Shown piece by piece: positions 18,031 to 25,906 of a stretch of DNA of 64,000 nucleotides; the first letter of the stretch is position 1, and the number at the start of each line of letters is the position of its first letter. The notes under the pieces are model-generated. The model was given only the letters and a program-made list of their open reading frames with translations, was not told where the DNA came from and searched no databases. The translations under genes were made by a program, and so were the position numbers. The DNA comes from CBDAUN01 sp965200645 (GTDB taxonomy: Bacteria; Pseudomonadota; Gammaproteobacteria; Arenicellales; JAJDZL01), in NCBI GenBank assembly GCA_965200645.1, contig CBDAUN010000003.1, positions 1,426,001 through 1,490,000 on the forward strand. The letters run 5' to 3'.

Positions 18031-18203
18031 GTATTGCTGACTTTATATCAATGAGCGGCTATGGCGAGTACGTTTGGAGTGCTTATGGATTTGCACTAGC
18101 CGTACTCGCACTCAATTTTTACACTGCCTTACGGCGCCTGCGTCGAGCGCAGAAAAAAGTGGTGTTTACCGAAGAGAACCAAGAAACGATTAAGTTCAGT
18201 TGA
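18027..18203 (+). CDS. ccmD: Heme exporter small subunit CcmD
   Basis: A 58-residue protein starting at the ATGA overlap with ccmC. It opens MSIADFISMSGYGEYVWSAY, then has a single helix (GFALAVLALNFYTAL) and a basic cytosolic tail (RRLRRAQKK). This matches CcmD: one transmembrane helix, the conserved GxY-V-W-AY stretch, and charged C terminus. CcmD helps release holo-CcmE. ccmE, ccmF, ccmG and ccmH do not follow, so the remaining maturation genes are elsewhere. Confidence 0.88.
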   Translation: MSIADFISMSGYGEYVWSAYGFALAVLALNFYTALRRLRRAQKKVVFTEENQETIKFS

Positions 18204-18395
18204 ACAATCCTTTACAACTAGATTTTTGAGGTATTTAACTAATTTGCGAAAGTCACTTCAGTCAAATTTTTTACGTTCATTAAAGTTTGATAAGTGATAA
18301 AGAGTTATGGTAAAAGAACGGGCTCATGTCGTTTTACCGTTTTAAATTGTCGTTTTATTTATTAAAGAGCGATAAAATAACACCAATTTCAGGTC

Positions 18396-18424
18396 TTGAA
18401 TAGTATGCCGGAATTTGGCACAAT
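18396..18424 (+). promoter_or_regulatory. Candidate sigma-70 promoter of the copper-protein gene
   Basis: TTGAAT (18396-18401) and CACAAT (18419-18424) are 17 bases apart, about 40 bases before the start codon and ahead of a strong AGGAGG ribosome-binding site (18451-18456). The 18204-18395 stretch before it is AT-rich; I see no complete FNR/Anr palindrome there. Confidence 0.4.
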
Positions 18425-18466
18425 GGATAAACGTCAACAATGCCAATCATAGGAGGAAGAGTGATT

Positions 18467-19174
18467 ATGCGCACTACTCAAATTATTCTTGGGCTTGTTC
18501 TGGCCATTCCCCTGGCCTTTTCAGCACACGCCGCAAAGTATAAAGAAGCCGAAGTGTCTAACGGCGGTGCAGTCCAGGGTACCATTACCTACAACGGAGC
18601 AGTCAAAAACAGAACAGTTCTGCCAACCAAGGATAAGGAAGTCTGTGGTAAAGCTCGCAAAGTGCCTCAAATTATCGTTGGCGGTGGCGGTGGTGTTGCA
18701 GAAGCTGTAGTTTTCATCAGCGGCATTGATTCAGGTAAGCCTTGGCCAGATATGGGCAGACCGGTCATCAACCAAGAGGGCTGCATTTTTGAACCGCATG
18801 TTCAGGTTGCTCGACGCGGCAAGGTAGACATTGTTAACAGCGACCCCGTTCTGCACAATACTCATGGCTATTACGGTAAGGCGACTGCATTTAACGTTGC
18901 ACTGCCAATCAAGGATGCCAAGGTGACCAAAATTCTGCGCAAGACTGGTGAGTTGAAAATCGATTGCGATGCGCACGGTTGGATGCTTGGTTGGGTCTAT
19001 GTAGTGGAAAACCCCTATTTCATGCAAACCGGCGAAGACGGCAAGTTTATGATCGACAACATTCCACCAGGTGATTACACCATGAGCATTTGGCAGGAAA
19101 CGCTGGGGCTCACGGAAGTAGCAATCTCTGTAGGCGGTGGTGAAACAGCAACTGTTGACGTGGAGTTAAAGTAA
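18467..19174 (+). CDS. Secreted cupredoxin-like/carboxypeptidase-regulatory-like protein with a putative copper site
   Basis: About 235 residues. Upstream in-frame starts exist (18440, 18461), but ATG 18467 lies ten bases after AGGAGG and directly opens a signal peptide (MRTTQIILGLVLAIPLAFSAHA). H130, H133, C167, H170 and M173 form a His/Cys/His/Met set like a type 1 copper site. A C-terminal beta domain follows (GKFMIDNIPPGDYTMSIWQE), as in carboxypeptidase regulatory-like domains. The gene on the opposite strand at 28172-28903 repeats this spacing exactly. A periplasmic electron carrier or copper donor to the oxidase cluster is likely, but inferred. Confidence 0.72.
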   Translation: MRTTQIILGLVLAIPLAFSAHAAKYKEAEVSNGGAVQGTITYNGAVKNRTVLPTKDKEVCGKARKVPQIIVGGGGGVAEAVVFISGIDSGKPWPDMGRPVINQEGCIFEPHVQVARRGKVDIVNSDPVLHNTHGYYGKATAFNVALPIKDAKVTKILRKTGELKIDCDAHGWMLGWVYVVENPYFMQTGEDGKFMIDNIPPGDYTMSIWQETLGLTEVAISVGGGETATVDVELK

Positions 19175-19211
19175 CCAAAACAGTTCAAAAACAAATGAGA
19201 AAGAATCACAA

Positions 19212-19241
19212 GGAACGCGGCGCATCATCGCCTGGCGTTCC
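19212..19241 (+). other. Intergenic stem-loop between the copper protein and phosphoesterase genes
   Basis: GGAACGC pairs with GCGTTCC and GGCG with CGCC, closing a CATCAT loop with a two-base bulge. No T-run follows, so it is more likely an RNA-processing or stability element that tunes expression between the two genes than an intrinsic terminator. Confidence 0.45.
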
Positions 19242-19298
19242 AAAACACTAATAACTAAGAATAAGTCTTTCAACGCTATATAAAGCAGGAGGTACACT

Positions 19299-20405
19299 AT
19301 GCAAGATAGCAAGGTTCACGGCGACGCGAAGGGGCGCGGCTTCGATATTACTCGTCGCACCTTTCTTCATAAGTCGTTATTGACCGGAGGTGCCATTGCC
19401 ACAGGCAGTGCAGTTGGAGTATTCCAGACTTTGACTTCGATGACTGTCGCGCATGCCGGTGAGCCATTCTCATTCGCTTGGGTATCGGATACACACCTTT
19501 ATCCTCGCGAACTGAATACAAGGTTCATTGATAAGGCGTCGCGTGCATTCTCCGAAGTTCAAGCTATGGGAGACAAGCTCGACTTCATGATCTTTGGTGG
19601 TGACCTGGCACAACTGGGCGACCCCGTTGAGATAGAACTAGGTGCAGAACTGCTTCAGGAAGTAACCCTTCCCAAGCATTTCATTCCTGGCGAGCACGAC
19701 TGGTATCTGGACATGGGAGAAAGTTGGAATAGTCATTTCGGCGAATCACCCTGGACGTTTGATCACAAAGGCGTGAAAATCATCGGTCTGGACACCGTGG
19801 GGAACGCTCCGGATTACTGGAGTGCCAGGGGCATGACGAACGAAGAGCGTATGGGGCATATGTCGGCGCTCGACGGATCACAGGCTGGGCCATGGTCCGG
19901 ACTGGGTTCGGCACAACGTCAATGGCTATCGTCACAACTTTCCGACGTGGCTAAAGATGCACCTATCATTATTTTCAGCCACACACCGCTTTGGGAGTGT
20001 TACGCACCGTGGAACTTCTGGGTTCGCGACTGGCGCGAAGTACATGAAATCCTCGCTGGATACACCAATGTGACCAACATTCATGGGCACGTTCACCAAC
20101 CTCTATACAACGAGATTGGTGGCATGCGCAGTATTGGTCAGTTGGCAACTTCATGGCCGTGGCCATATGCTCCGGAAGGAGTGCCCGCGCTGACTACACC
20201 AATGATCAGAGTTGATCCGGGTGATCACTTTGACGGAGTCGGCTGGAGCAAACTTTCCATGGGCGACATGATGGACGTTGAGTACATGATGTGGCGCGAG
20301 CAGGTTTTTGCAGACCCCAATTCCAGATCAGACTCTGGAACCGGGGATAACACTAACCAGAGGCTGTCACCGCGTATCGCTGATCGCGGCTGGACAGGCG
20401 ATTAA
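19299..20405 (+). CDS. Tat-exported metallophosphoesterase
   Basis: A 368-residue calcineurin-like phosphoesterase. The twin-arginine signal DITRRTFLHKSLLTGG (RR at 19-20) is followed by a hydrophobic stretch ending AHA, so the folded protein is exported. The metal-site blocks appear in order: VSDTHLY (D65, H67), FGGDLAQLGD, PGEHDW, IFSHTPLW and IHGHVHQP. The substrate is unknown. SD AGGAGG is at 19287-19292. It sits 17 bases before a cytochrome c gene, so it is part of the respiratory cluster and not an isolated hydrolase. The C-terminal 40 residues are polar and probably disordered. Confidence 0.85.
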   Translation: MQDSKVHGDAKGRGFDITRRTFLHKSLLTGGAIATGSAVGVFQTLTSMTVAHAGEPFSFAWVSDTHLYPRELNTRFIDKASRAFSEVQAMGDKLDFMIFGGDLAQLGDPVEIELGAELLQEVTLPKHFIPGEHDWYLDMGESWNSHFGESPWTFDHKGVKIIGLDTVGNAPDYWSARGMTNEERMGHMSALDGSQAGPWSGLGSAQRQWLSSQLSDVAKDAPIIIFSHTPLWECYAPWNFWVRDWREVHEILAGYTNVTNIHGHVHQPLYNEIGGMRSIGQLATSWPWPYAPEGVPALTTPMIRVDPGDHFDGVGWSKLSMGDMMDVEYMMWREQVFADPNSRSDSGTGDNTNQRLSPRIADRGWTGD

Positions 20406-20422
20406 TTAGAGAGGGAATATCA

Positions 20423-20866
20423 ATGAAGAACACAAAGCTCATAAGCTCTATAGTAGCGATATTGTGTGTTTCGCTGGCATTCGTTTTCATGGTAAATCGC
20501 GTGTCGGCACACAAAGTAGCGCATGATGCTGAAACATTGCAGGCTTTCCAAGATGCCTTCATGGAGCAAGTCATTTATGGTGACAATTTGTTCCACGGCG
20601 GCACTGCACCGGGAATTAATCTTTCCAGCACTGGGATGGCGTGCGCTATGTGTCATCCGTTCGCATCTGACATTCACCCGCATGAGTATCCGAAGTTCCA
20701 GGAGCAAATGAGCGAATTCGCGACTTTGCGTGACATGATCAACTGGTGCATCGAAAAACCCAATGAAGGTGAAAAAATTGATCCGGATGGAGATGAGATG
20801 AAAGCGCTTGAAGCGTATATGTATTGGTCAAATCGCGGTTCAGTATTAGACCCCGGTCGACACTAA
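20423..20866 (+). CDS. Periplasmic monoheme cytochrome c
   Basis: A 147-residue protein with an N-terminal signal peptide or anchor (ending about RVSAHK) and one heme motif CAMCH (about 74-78). The segment after it, LRDMINWCIEKPNEGEKI with EMKALEAYMYWSNRG, resembles the fold of SoxA/TsdA-type cytochromes, including a cysteine at the equivalent place. I make no claim of thiosulfate activity. SD GAGGG precedes ATG 20423. A strong terminator-like hairpin follows the gene, ending this first transcription unit. Confidence 0.8.
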   Translation: MKNTKLISSIVAILCVSLAFVFMVNRVSAHKVAHDAETLQAFQDAFMEQVIYGDNLFHGGTAPGINLSSTGMACAMCHPFASDIHPHEYPKFQEQMSEFATLRDMINWCIEKPNEGEKIDPDGDEMKALEAYMYWSNRGSVLDPGRH

Positions 20867-20930
20867 TCAACTCGCTAGGCGTTGCTAACATGACATACGG
20901 ATTGATTAACATCGTCTAGCAACCGATAAG

Positions 20931-20980
20931 GACGCTCGAAATTTTTGCATGAAGCAATTTCGAGCGTCTTATTTATTTTG
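20931..20980 (+). terminator. Rho-independent terminator after the first cytochrome unit
   Basis: A perfect 13-base stem: GACGCTCGAAATT pairs with AATTTCGAGCGTC across a 12-base loop, followed by TTATTTATTTTG. It separates the 18.4-20.9 kb unit from the oxidase unit starting at 21057. Confidence 0.8.
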
Positions 20981-21056
20981 CTCGGGCAAACATCTTTTTC
21001 CTAAAGATTAGCCTGTGATCCGACCAATCAAGAAATCTAGTTCGGAGTAGATATCA

Positions 21057-22004
21057 GTGAAGAAATTAGTTGTGACAGTTTCCGTAGTAGTTACTGTCGG
21101 TTTAACAGCTGTAGTTGCGCTTACTTTACAAACAGCTGGGGGAGCGCGTACTCCAGGAGAATTAACCTTCATGGACTATGACGCCACAACCGGAAACATT
21201 GAACCCGTTAGCGATGGCATTCCAGTCACTCCGAAGTTGCTGGCACATGGAGAATGGGTATTCCGCGGGCTGTGCATTGGATGTCACGGAATAGAAGGAG
21301 ACGGTAATGGTGCTGTTTGGGAACTTGCCGATCAATACTCACCCAATCACAAGTTGCCGCGCAAACCCAGAGATTTCACAGAAGCAGTATTTAAGCTTCG
21401 TTCAACCCCAAGCGGGTCACTACCCACCGATGCGGACTTGTTTAGATCCATATCACGCGGGCTCGTTGTCGAAAAGGACATGCCTTCATTTCAATATCTT
21501 CCCGAGCGAGACCGCTGGGCGGTTATCGCATACATCAAACAGTTTTCTGACCGCTGGGAAGAAGAGGCAGAATGGCAGGAAGACCCAATAGTAGTGACTG
21601 ACCCGCCGCCACCCACAGAAGAAATGTTGATTGCCGGGGCGGGTGTATATGAATTAATGCAATGCAAAGAATGCCACGGTCCCAGCGGCAAGGGCGACGG
21701 CCCCTCTGCACCGGGTCTTGAAGACGACAGCGGGCTGCCCATTATTCCGCGCGACTTTAGCGATGCCTCGCAGTTTGTCGGGTCACAAGATCCCAAAGGC
21801 ATCTACCAGACATTTACAACCGGATTTGATGGTACACCAATGCCGTCATTTGCCGATTTCCTAGATGAAGACCAGCGCTGGCAACTGGTCTGGTACGTGA
21901 TTTCACTGCGTCCCGAATTCGATTTGGCGATGTGGCAGAAGAAAATCATGGATGAGCAACAAATGATGGCTCAATCCGAACAAACGGACACCATGTCAAA
22001 TTAG
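21057..22004 (+). CDS. Membrane-anchored diheme cytochrome c
   Basis: The 315-residue product starts at GTG 21057 (GGAG nine bases upstream). After an N-terminal hydrophobic helix (VVTVSVVVTVGLTAVVALTL) it has two class I cytochrome domains, CIGCH at 73-77 and CKECH at 203-207. Each is followed by a methionine ligand candidate (EKDMPSF and GTPMPSF). A proline-rich linker (TDPPPPTEE) joins them. It is the first gene of the oxidase unit and a plausible electron donor or collector. Confidence 0.85.
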   Translation: MKKLVVTVSVVVTVGLTAVVALTLQTAGGARTPGELTFMDYDATTGNIEPVSDGIPVTPKLLAHGEWVFRGLCIGCHGIEGDGNGAVWELADQYSPNHKLPRKPRDFTEAVFKLRSTPSGSLPTDADLFRSISRGLVVEKDMPSFQYLPERDRWAVIAYIKQFSDRWEEEAEWQEDPIVVTDPPPPTEEMLIAGAGVYELMQCKECHGPSGKGDGPSAPGLEDDSGLPIIPRDFSDASQFVGSQDPKGIYQTFTTGFDGTPMPSFADFLDEDQRWQLVWYVISLRPEFDLAMWQKKIMDEQQMMAQSEQTDTMSN

Positions 22005-22026
22005 TGTTTTATGGCTATAAATCTGC

Positions 22027-22458
22027 ATGAACAAGGCTACGACTTTACTGATTCCATGCGGTATAGTGCTTGCGGTCATGTTTGGTTGGTTAGCAACAAC
22101 TTTGCTTCCACCAGACGAAGCAGCGTTGCAAACAGCACCGCAGGTTGCGCTGGCCGCAGTGCCATCAGACATCAGTCTGGCGGAATTGGAGCGTGGCAGA
22201 AGCTATTACGTGCAGTTGTGCCAAGCCTGTCATGGTGCATTTGGCGACGGTCGAGGCGAATGGAGTTATCGAATGGTGCCGAAGCCATCCAATTTAGCCG
22301 CGACCAAAGTTCAGGAAAAGACGGACCAGGAATTACAGGAGGTGATTCGAGTGGGAATACAAGGTACCGCGATGCGTGGCTGGGAAACCAGTTTGAATGT
22401 TGCCCAACGGCGGCAGGTAATCGCCTATATTCGATATTTGGCCAATGCCGCAGAGTAA
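22027..22458 (+). CDS. Membrane-anchored monoheme cytochrome c
   Basis: 143 residues with an N-terminal helix (TLLIPCGIVLAVMFGWLATTLL) and heme motif CQACH (65-69). The methionine ligand is probably in GTAMRGWE. A longer overlapping frame (22011-22469) lacks the heme motif in frame and is rejected. The 3' end overlaps the start of the half-CcoN gene by 14 bases. Confidence 0.85.
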   Translation: MNKATTLLIPCGIVLAVMFGWLATTLLPPDEAALQTAPQVALAAVPSDISLAELERGRSYYVQLCQACHGAFGDGRGEWSYRMVPKPSNLAATKVQEKTDQELQEVIRVGIQGTAMRGWETSLNVAQRRQVIAYIRYLANAAE

Positions 22459-23035
22459 CGACAACGTGAATGAAATGACTGCAGAAATTGCGACTGCTGG
22501 TATTGCCGCTACCAACTCTGTGTCGACCGAGTTGATCGACACCACAATGGTATTGAGGTTTTTGGTACTGTCAGTGGCTCATTTATTCATTGGCACGGTA
22601 CAAGGAGTAGTGCAGACCTTTCCCGAAGTCGCCCAGTGGATTCGAGAGGCAGGTCCTGCAGGTCACCTGATCGACCCACTGGCTCATGCCCACATCAATT
22701 TGGTAGGCGGTGTCACCATGGCCATCATGGGTATCTTTTATTACCTGCTACCCAAGTTGCTGAAGCGGCCTGTTTTCAGCGCATTACTTTCGAATACATC
22801 ATTTTGGTTTTCAACCCTGGGTGTGCTGGGATTTTTCTGTTCTTTGGTATATCTTGGCATAGTGGAAGGCACTATGATTCACAATGGTATGACGTACGGT
22901 CAAGCACTGGCTGCGGTTGGCCCAATGCATCATATCCTGATCATTTCAACAGCATTTATGATGGGCTTTGGATACTGGTTTTTCATCGCAAACATCATCT
23001 TGACAATTTTTAAAAAAGCACGGAGGACGACCTAA
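22445..23035 (+). CDS. Half-length CcoN/heme-copper-oxidase subunit I-like protein
   Basis: A 196-residue membrane protein with about four or five helices, resembling only the C-terminal third of CcoN. The segment LAHAHINLVGGVTMAIMG then YYLLPKLLKRPVF (H81, H83) parallels VAHAHLALLGFSSFIEIG then YYGLPKLLKRKLY in the full CcoN gene nearby. TVQGVVQT parallels NIQGAFQQT. It carries further histidines (H46, H74, H162, H163), but no segment equivalent to the CuB site. It could bind a b-type heme or act as a structural partner. ATG 22445 overlaps the preceding gene; GTG 22466 or ATG 22475 are alternatives. It meets the next gene as TAATG. Confidence 0.72.
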   Translation: MPQSNDNVNEMTAEIATAGIAATNSVSTELIDTTMVLRFLVLSVAHLFIGTVQGVVQTFPEVAQWIREAGPAGHLIDPLAHAHINLVGGVTMAIMGIFYYLLPKLLKRPVFSALLSNTSFWFSTLGVLGFFCSLVYLGIVEGTMIHNGMTYGQALAAVGPMHHILIISTAFMMGFGYWFFIANIILTIFKKARRTT

Positions 23036-23253
23036 TGCACCGACTGCTTAACTTTTTGTATAACGGATTTATTGTCGGTGTCGGGCTCGGCACAGTATTT
23101 CAACTTTGTTTGCTGCCGTTACTAGGCATGCGCATGCATGAAGACTGGACTGGGTTGCTATGGTGGGGCTTCGTGATCTCTATCGGCACAGGCGTGGTTT
23201 CAGCCTTGAGTTTTTGGTTTATGAACTCAATGATGGTCAAGCAAGGCAAGTAG
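23035..23253 (+). CDS. Small two-helix membrane protein of the oxidase cluster
   Basis: 72 residues with two hydrophobic segments (FIVGVGLGTVFQLCLLPLLG and LLWWGFVISIGTGVVSALSFW). It starts within the TAATG overlap with the half-CcoN gene, which points to translational coupling and perhaps a stoichiometric complex. I do not recognise a family. Confidence 0.6.
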   Translation: MHRLLNFLYNGFIVGVGLGTVFQLCLLPLLGMRMHEDWTGLLWWGFVISIGTGVVSALSFWFMNSMMVKQGK

Positions 23254-23281
23254 CTGACTGCTACAGAATCGGAGTAGAACT

Positions 23282-24694
23282 ATGGTAGTGGAATTTTTAA
23301 CCAAGAACGATTATCGGGAAGGAACAGCAGCAAAACACTTTTTCTTTTCGTCGATCGTGATGTTAAACATCGGTGTATTTCTCGCCTTGATTACATCAAT
23401 GCGACTGGCCTGGCCGGATATTTTTCCGAACGACATCCCTTGGCTACACTTTGGCAGGGTCCGACCGGTACACGTACATTTTGTGATTTTCGGATGGATT
23501 TCAATGGCGTTCGCTGGTGCCATGTGCTACATGTCTCCTGCACTGTGCAAGACTAAGCTTTGGAGTGAAAAGCTGGGCGTGTGGAATTGCTGGGCGTGGA
23601 ACATCGGAATGGCTGCTGTATTTTTTACATTGATCAATGGCATGACCTCTGGTCGTGAATATCAAGACTTGATTTGGCCGATCGATGTTTATGTCTTGAT
23701 CTTCATATTCGCACCCTTGGCAGTCAATATTTGGATGACCATGCTTGACCGTCAAACTAAGGGCCTGTATGTCACCATGTGGTTCTTCGGTGCTTCATTG
23801 CTATTTATCATCTTGAGCTACTTCATTGGCGCATTACCGGATCTGTTCCCGGTAACTGGCTTAAGTGAAGCTTACATGACCTGGTGGCACGCACACAACA
23901 TTTTGGGCTTGTGGATTACCCCAGTATCCGCAGCAATTGCCTACTACATTATTCCGAAGATTTCTGGAAACACACTCTACAGTCACAAGATCGGGCACCT
24001 GCACTTTTGGTCGATTGCGGCGTTTTATTCTACTCCTGGCGCACATCACCTGATGGGAGCACCCATTCCGGAATGGCTCAAGTCATTTGCTTCGGTTTCC
24101 GGCGTTTTGATCATGATTCCGGCGCTCGCTTTCGTAGTGAACATGCTGATGACCATGAAGGACAAGTGGTGGATGTACACCAAGAGCATCCCATTACAGT
24201 GGGCACTGACTGGCGTATTGTTTGCAATTCCGTTGAATATTCAAGGCGCATTCCAGCAGACGCGTTCGCTCAACTGGTATATCCACGGCACACATTGGAT
24301 CGTCGCCCATGCGCACTTGGCGTTACTCGGATTCTCGAGTTTCATTGAAATTGGCGCAATTTACTACGGATTACCAAAATTATTGAAGCGCAAACTTTAC
24401 AGTCCATTCCTGGCACGACTGCACTTTTGGATGATGGCCATCGGCTTTCTCGGATTCTGGTCGGTATTGACCGCTGCCGGATTGGTTCAAGGTGCGGCAA
24501 AAGTTTATGAGATTCCGTACATTCAGTCAGTGGTTGCCACGCACCCGTACATGGTCGGACGAGTGCTGTTTGGCGCCTTGATCATCTTCGCTCAACCCAT
24601 CTTCCTCTACAACATGTGGATGACTGCGAAGTATGGCGAAAAGATTACGACAGAGCCTGCCAGCGGCACAGCTACGGCACCGGCGGCTAGCTAG
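23282..24694 (+). CDS. ccoN: cbb3-like heme-copper oxidase catalytic subunit (CcoN-like)
   Basis: 470 residues, about twelve helices. Residue spacing matches C-family oxidases: low-spin heme histidine in RPVHVHF (H64/H66), CuB ligand in WWHAHN (H205), Y249 six residues before the CuB pair H255-H256 (FYSTPGAHH), and heme ligands in VAHAHLALLG (H343, H345). The tyrosine is the redox-active one of oxygen reductases and is absent from NorB. The segment that reads FEGP in ordinary CcoN is IQGA here, so the conserved glutamate is replaced by glutamine (Q321). This is an oxidase homologue, but a divergent one. It precedes the CcoO-like gene by 20 bases. Confidence 0.88.
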   Translation: MVVEFLTKNDYREGTAAKHFFFSSIVMLNIGVFLALITSMRLAWPDIFPNDIPWLHFGRVRPVHVHFVIFGWISMAFAGAMCYMSPALCKTKLWSEKLGVWNCWAWNIGMAAVFFTLINGMTSGREYQDLIWPIDVYVLIFIFAPLAVNIWMTMLDRQTKGLYVTMWFFGASLLFIILSYFIGALPDLFPVTGLSEAYMTWWHAHNILGLWITPVSAAIAYYIIPKISGNTLYSHKIGHLHFWSIAAFYSTPGAHHLMGAPIPEWLKSFASVSGVLIMIPALAFVVNMLMTMKDKWWMYTKSIPLQWALTGVLFAIPLNIQGAFQQTRSLNWYIHGTHWIVAHAHLALLGFSSFIEIGAIYYGLPKLLKRKLYSPFLARLHFWMMAIGFLGFWSVLTAAGLVQGAAKVYEIPYIQSVVATHPYMVGRVLFGALIIFAQPIFLYNMWMTAKYGEKITTEPASGTATAPAAS

Positions 24695-24714
24695 ATTATT
24701 GGAGGGATACACCT

Positions 24715-25236
24715 ATGCCTAAGTATGTAATTGGAGCAGTCCTTCTCGTACTGGTTATTTTTTCATCCATTGCGATAACGATTGTGGGTGGGTCTACGCA
24801 CATGAGCCAGATTCAGCCCAACGAGTTCGCTAAGGAAAAGGCTGCCCTGTGGGGTCACAGTGCCTGGACGATTCACGATCCCTGGATGAAAGGAAATGAC
24901 TCTCCCAGTTTGGCTGGAAAGGGCAAGAAGATCTTCATTCGAGAAGGTTGCTGGTGGTGTCACACCCTACTACCTGAACAAACTCAGGATTGGGCATATT
25001 TTGGCGAACCTCCCAAGGCACGCGATGTGCAGTGGGAAGCACCAAGTTTGTTCGGCTCTGATAGAAAGGCACCGGACCTGTTGCATATTGCCAGTCGCAA
25101 TCGAGTGAAAGCCTGGCACTACGTTCATCACAGAGACCCTCGCGCGGTTACACCGGGATCAATCATGCCGGCATTTAAACATTTAACTGATGATGAACTG
25201 GATGCGATTATCGCATTTTTGGATACATTGAAGTAG
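24715..25236 (+). CDS. ccoO: CcoO-like monoheme cytochrome c subunit
   Basis: 173 residues with an N-terminal helix and heme motif CWWCH (79-83). The CcoO pattern follows: a long insertion, then KAPDLLHIASRNRVKAWHYVHHRDPRAVTPGSIMPAFKHL, in which the methionine is the sixth ligand. Canonical CcoO has the same RTGPDL...WH..H...PR.V.P.S.MP order. This copy is somewhat shorter than usual. SD GGAGGG precedes the ATG at 24715. Confidence 0.85.
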   Translation: MPKYVIGAVLLVLVIFSSIAITIVGGSTHMSQIQPNEFAKEKAALWGHSAWTIHDPWMKGNDSPSLAGKGKKIFIREGCWWCHTLLPEQTQDWAYFGEPPKARDVQWEAPSLFGSDRKAPDLLHIASRNRVKAWHYVHHRDPRAVTPGSIMPAFKHLTDDELDAIIAFLDTLK

Positions 25237-25269
25237 TCGTATACGACACAAATTTCAGAGAGAAAAATC

Positions 25270-25656
25270 ATGGTAGAGCATGACCGAAGTGAAGAATTAG
25301 AAGACAAGGGGGAAGTATTCGGCCGTTTTGGCGATGAGGAATATGACGGTATCAAAGAGGGTAATGGAAAAATTCCCTGGTGGCTGGTACTGATTGTCGG
25401 AGTGACTGTATTTCAGGCATTTCTGTGGACTATGCCCTGGCCCGGATTTGGCCAACGCTACGATTCTGTAACGACCACGTTTATCAGCGCAACCGGCGCA
25501 CAACCCTGGTGGGACTGGGGCTACTACATGGTGCTCTTCCAAATCATCATTGTACTATCAGCCATTTCCGGAATCATTTGGTATATCAATGTTCAGAAGT
25601 GGAAAGAGCGCGGCGGAAGAAAAAACAGACCACGAGGACAGGATTCATCGGAATAG
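25270..25656 (+). CDS. CcoP N-terminal-like membrane anchor without hemes
   Basis: 128 residues. The N-terminal part FGDEEYDGIKEGNGKIPWWL resembles the CcoP/FixP N-terminal domain (DGIxExxNPLPxWW) that binds the oxidase. Canonical CcoP continues into two cytochrome c domains; this protein has no CxxCH and instead ends with a second helix (YYMVLFQIIIVLSAISGIIW) and a basic tail. Its hemes may therefore be provided by the separate cytochromes that follow. SD AGAGAG is near. Confidence 0.68.
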   Translation: MVEHDRSEELEDKGEVFGRFGDEEYDGIKEGNGKIPWWLVLIVGVTVFQAFLWTMPWPGFGQRYDSVTTTFISATGAQPWWDWGYYMVLFQIIIVLSAISGIIWYINVQKWKERGGRKNRPRGQDSSE

Positions 25657-25677
25657 TGCTCCGAGTAGCCGTTATCA

Positions 25678-25884
25678 GTGGAATTCACAGATAAGATATC
25701 GGCACTCATCTTTGTACTGATTCTAATCGGTGCTTTCGTCTATGTGATCATGTCCAAATTCGTAATCGGTTCGATTGCGAAGTTGAAGATGGCCGAAAGA
25801 GTCATCCTCGGGGTAGGTTTGTTCGGTATTGTCTTGGTTGTGGTCTACGCAGCTGTAGAATTGTTGTTTCACGTCGTCTTTTGA
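25678..25884 (+). CDS. Small two-helix membrane protein
   Basis: 68 residues starting at GTG 25678, with two hydrophobic helices (ISALIFVLILIGAFVYVIM and VILGVGLFGIVLVVVYAAVE). No family recognised. Position between the CcoP-N-like anchor and a cytochrome gene, same strand, 21 bases from its upstream neighbour, suggests a small accessory subunit of the oxidase. Confidence 0.5.
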   Translation: MEFTDKISALIFVLILIGAFVYVIMSKFVIGSIAKLKMAERVILGVGLFGIVLVVVYAAVELLFHVVF

Positions 25885-25906
25885 TTTTCAACAACTATTC
25901 ATTGCA

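Noticed and set aside
18280..18310. FNR/Anr box upstream of the copper-protein gene (TTGATAAGTGATAA)
   Set aside because: Only the left half-site matches; the right half should be ATCAA.
22011..22469. 152-residue frame overlapping the cytochrome gene
   Set aside because: The alternative frame 22027-22458 carries a signal helix and CQACH; this one has no such features.
23282..24694. Annotation as NO reductase subunit NorB
   Set aside because: The tyrosine six residues before the CuB histidine pair is present and the WWHAHN block matches cbb3; norQD alone is not enough to call NorB.
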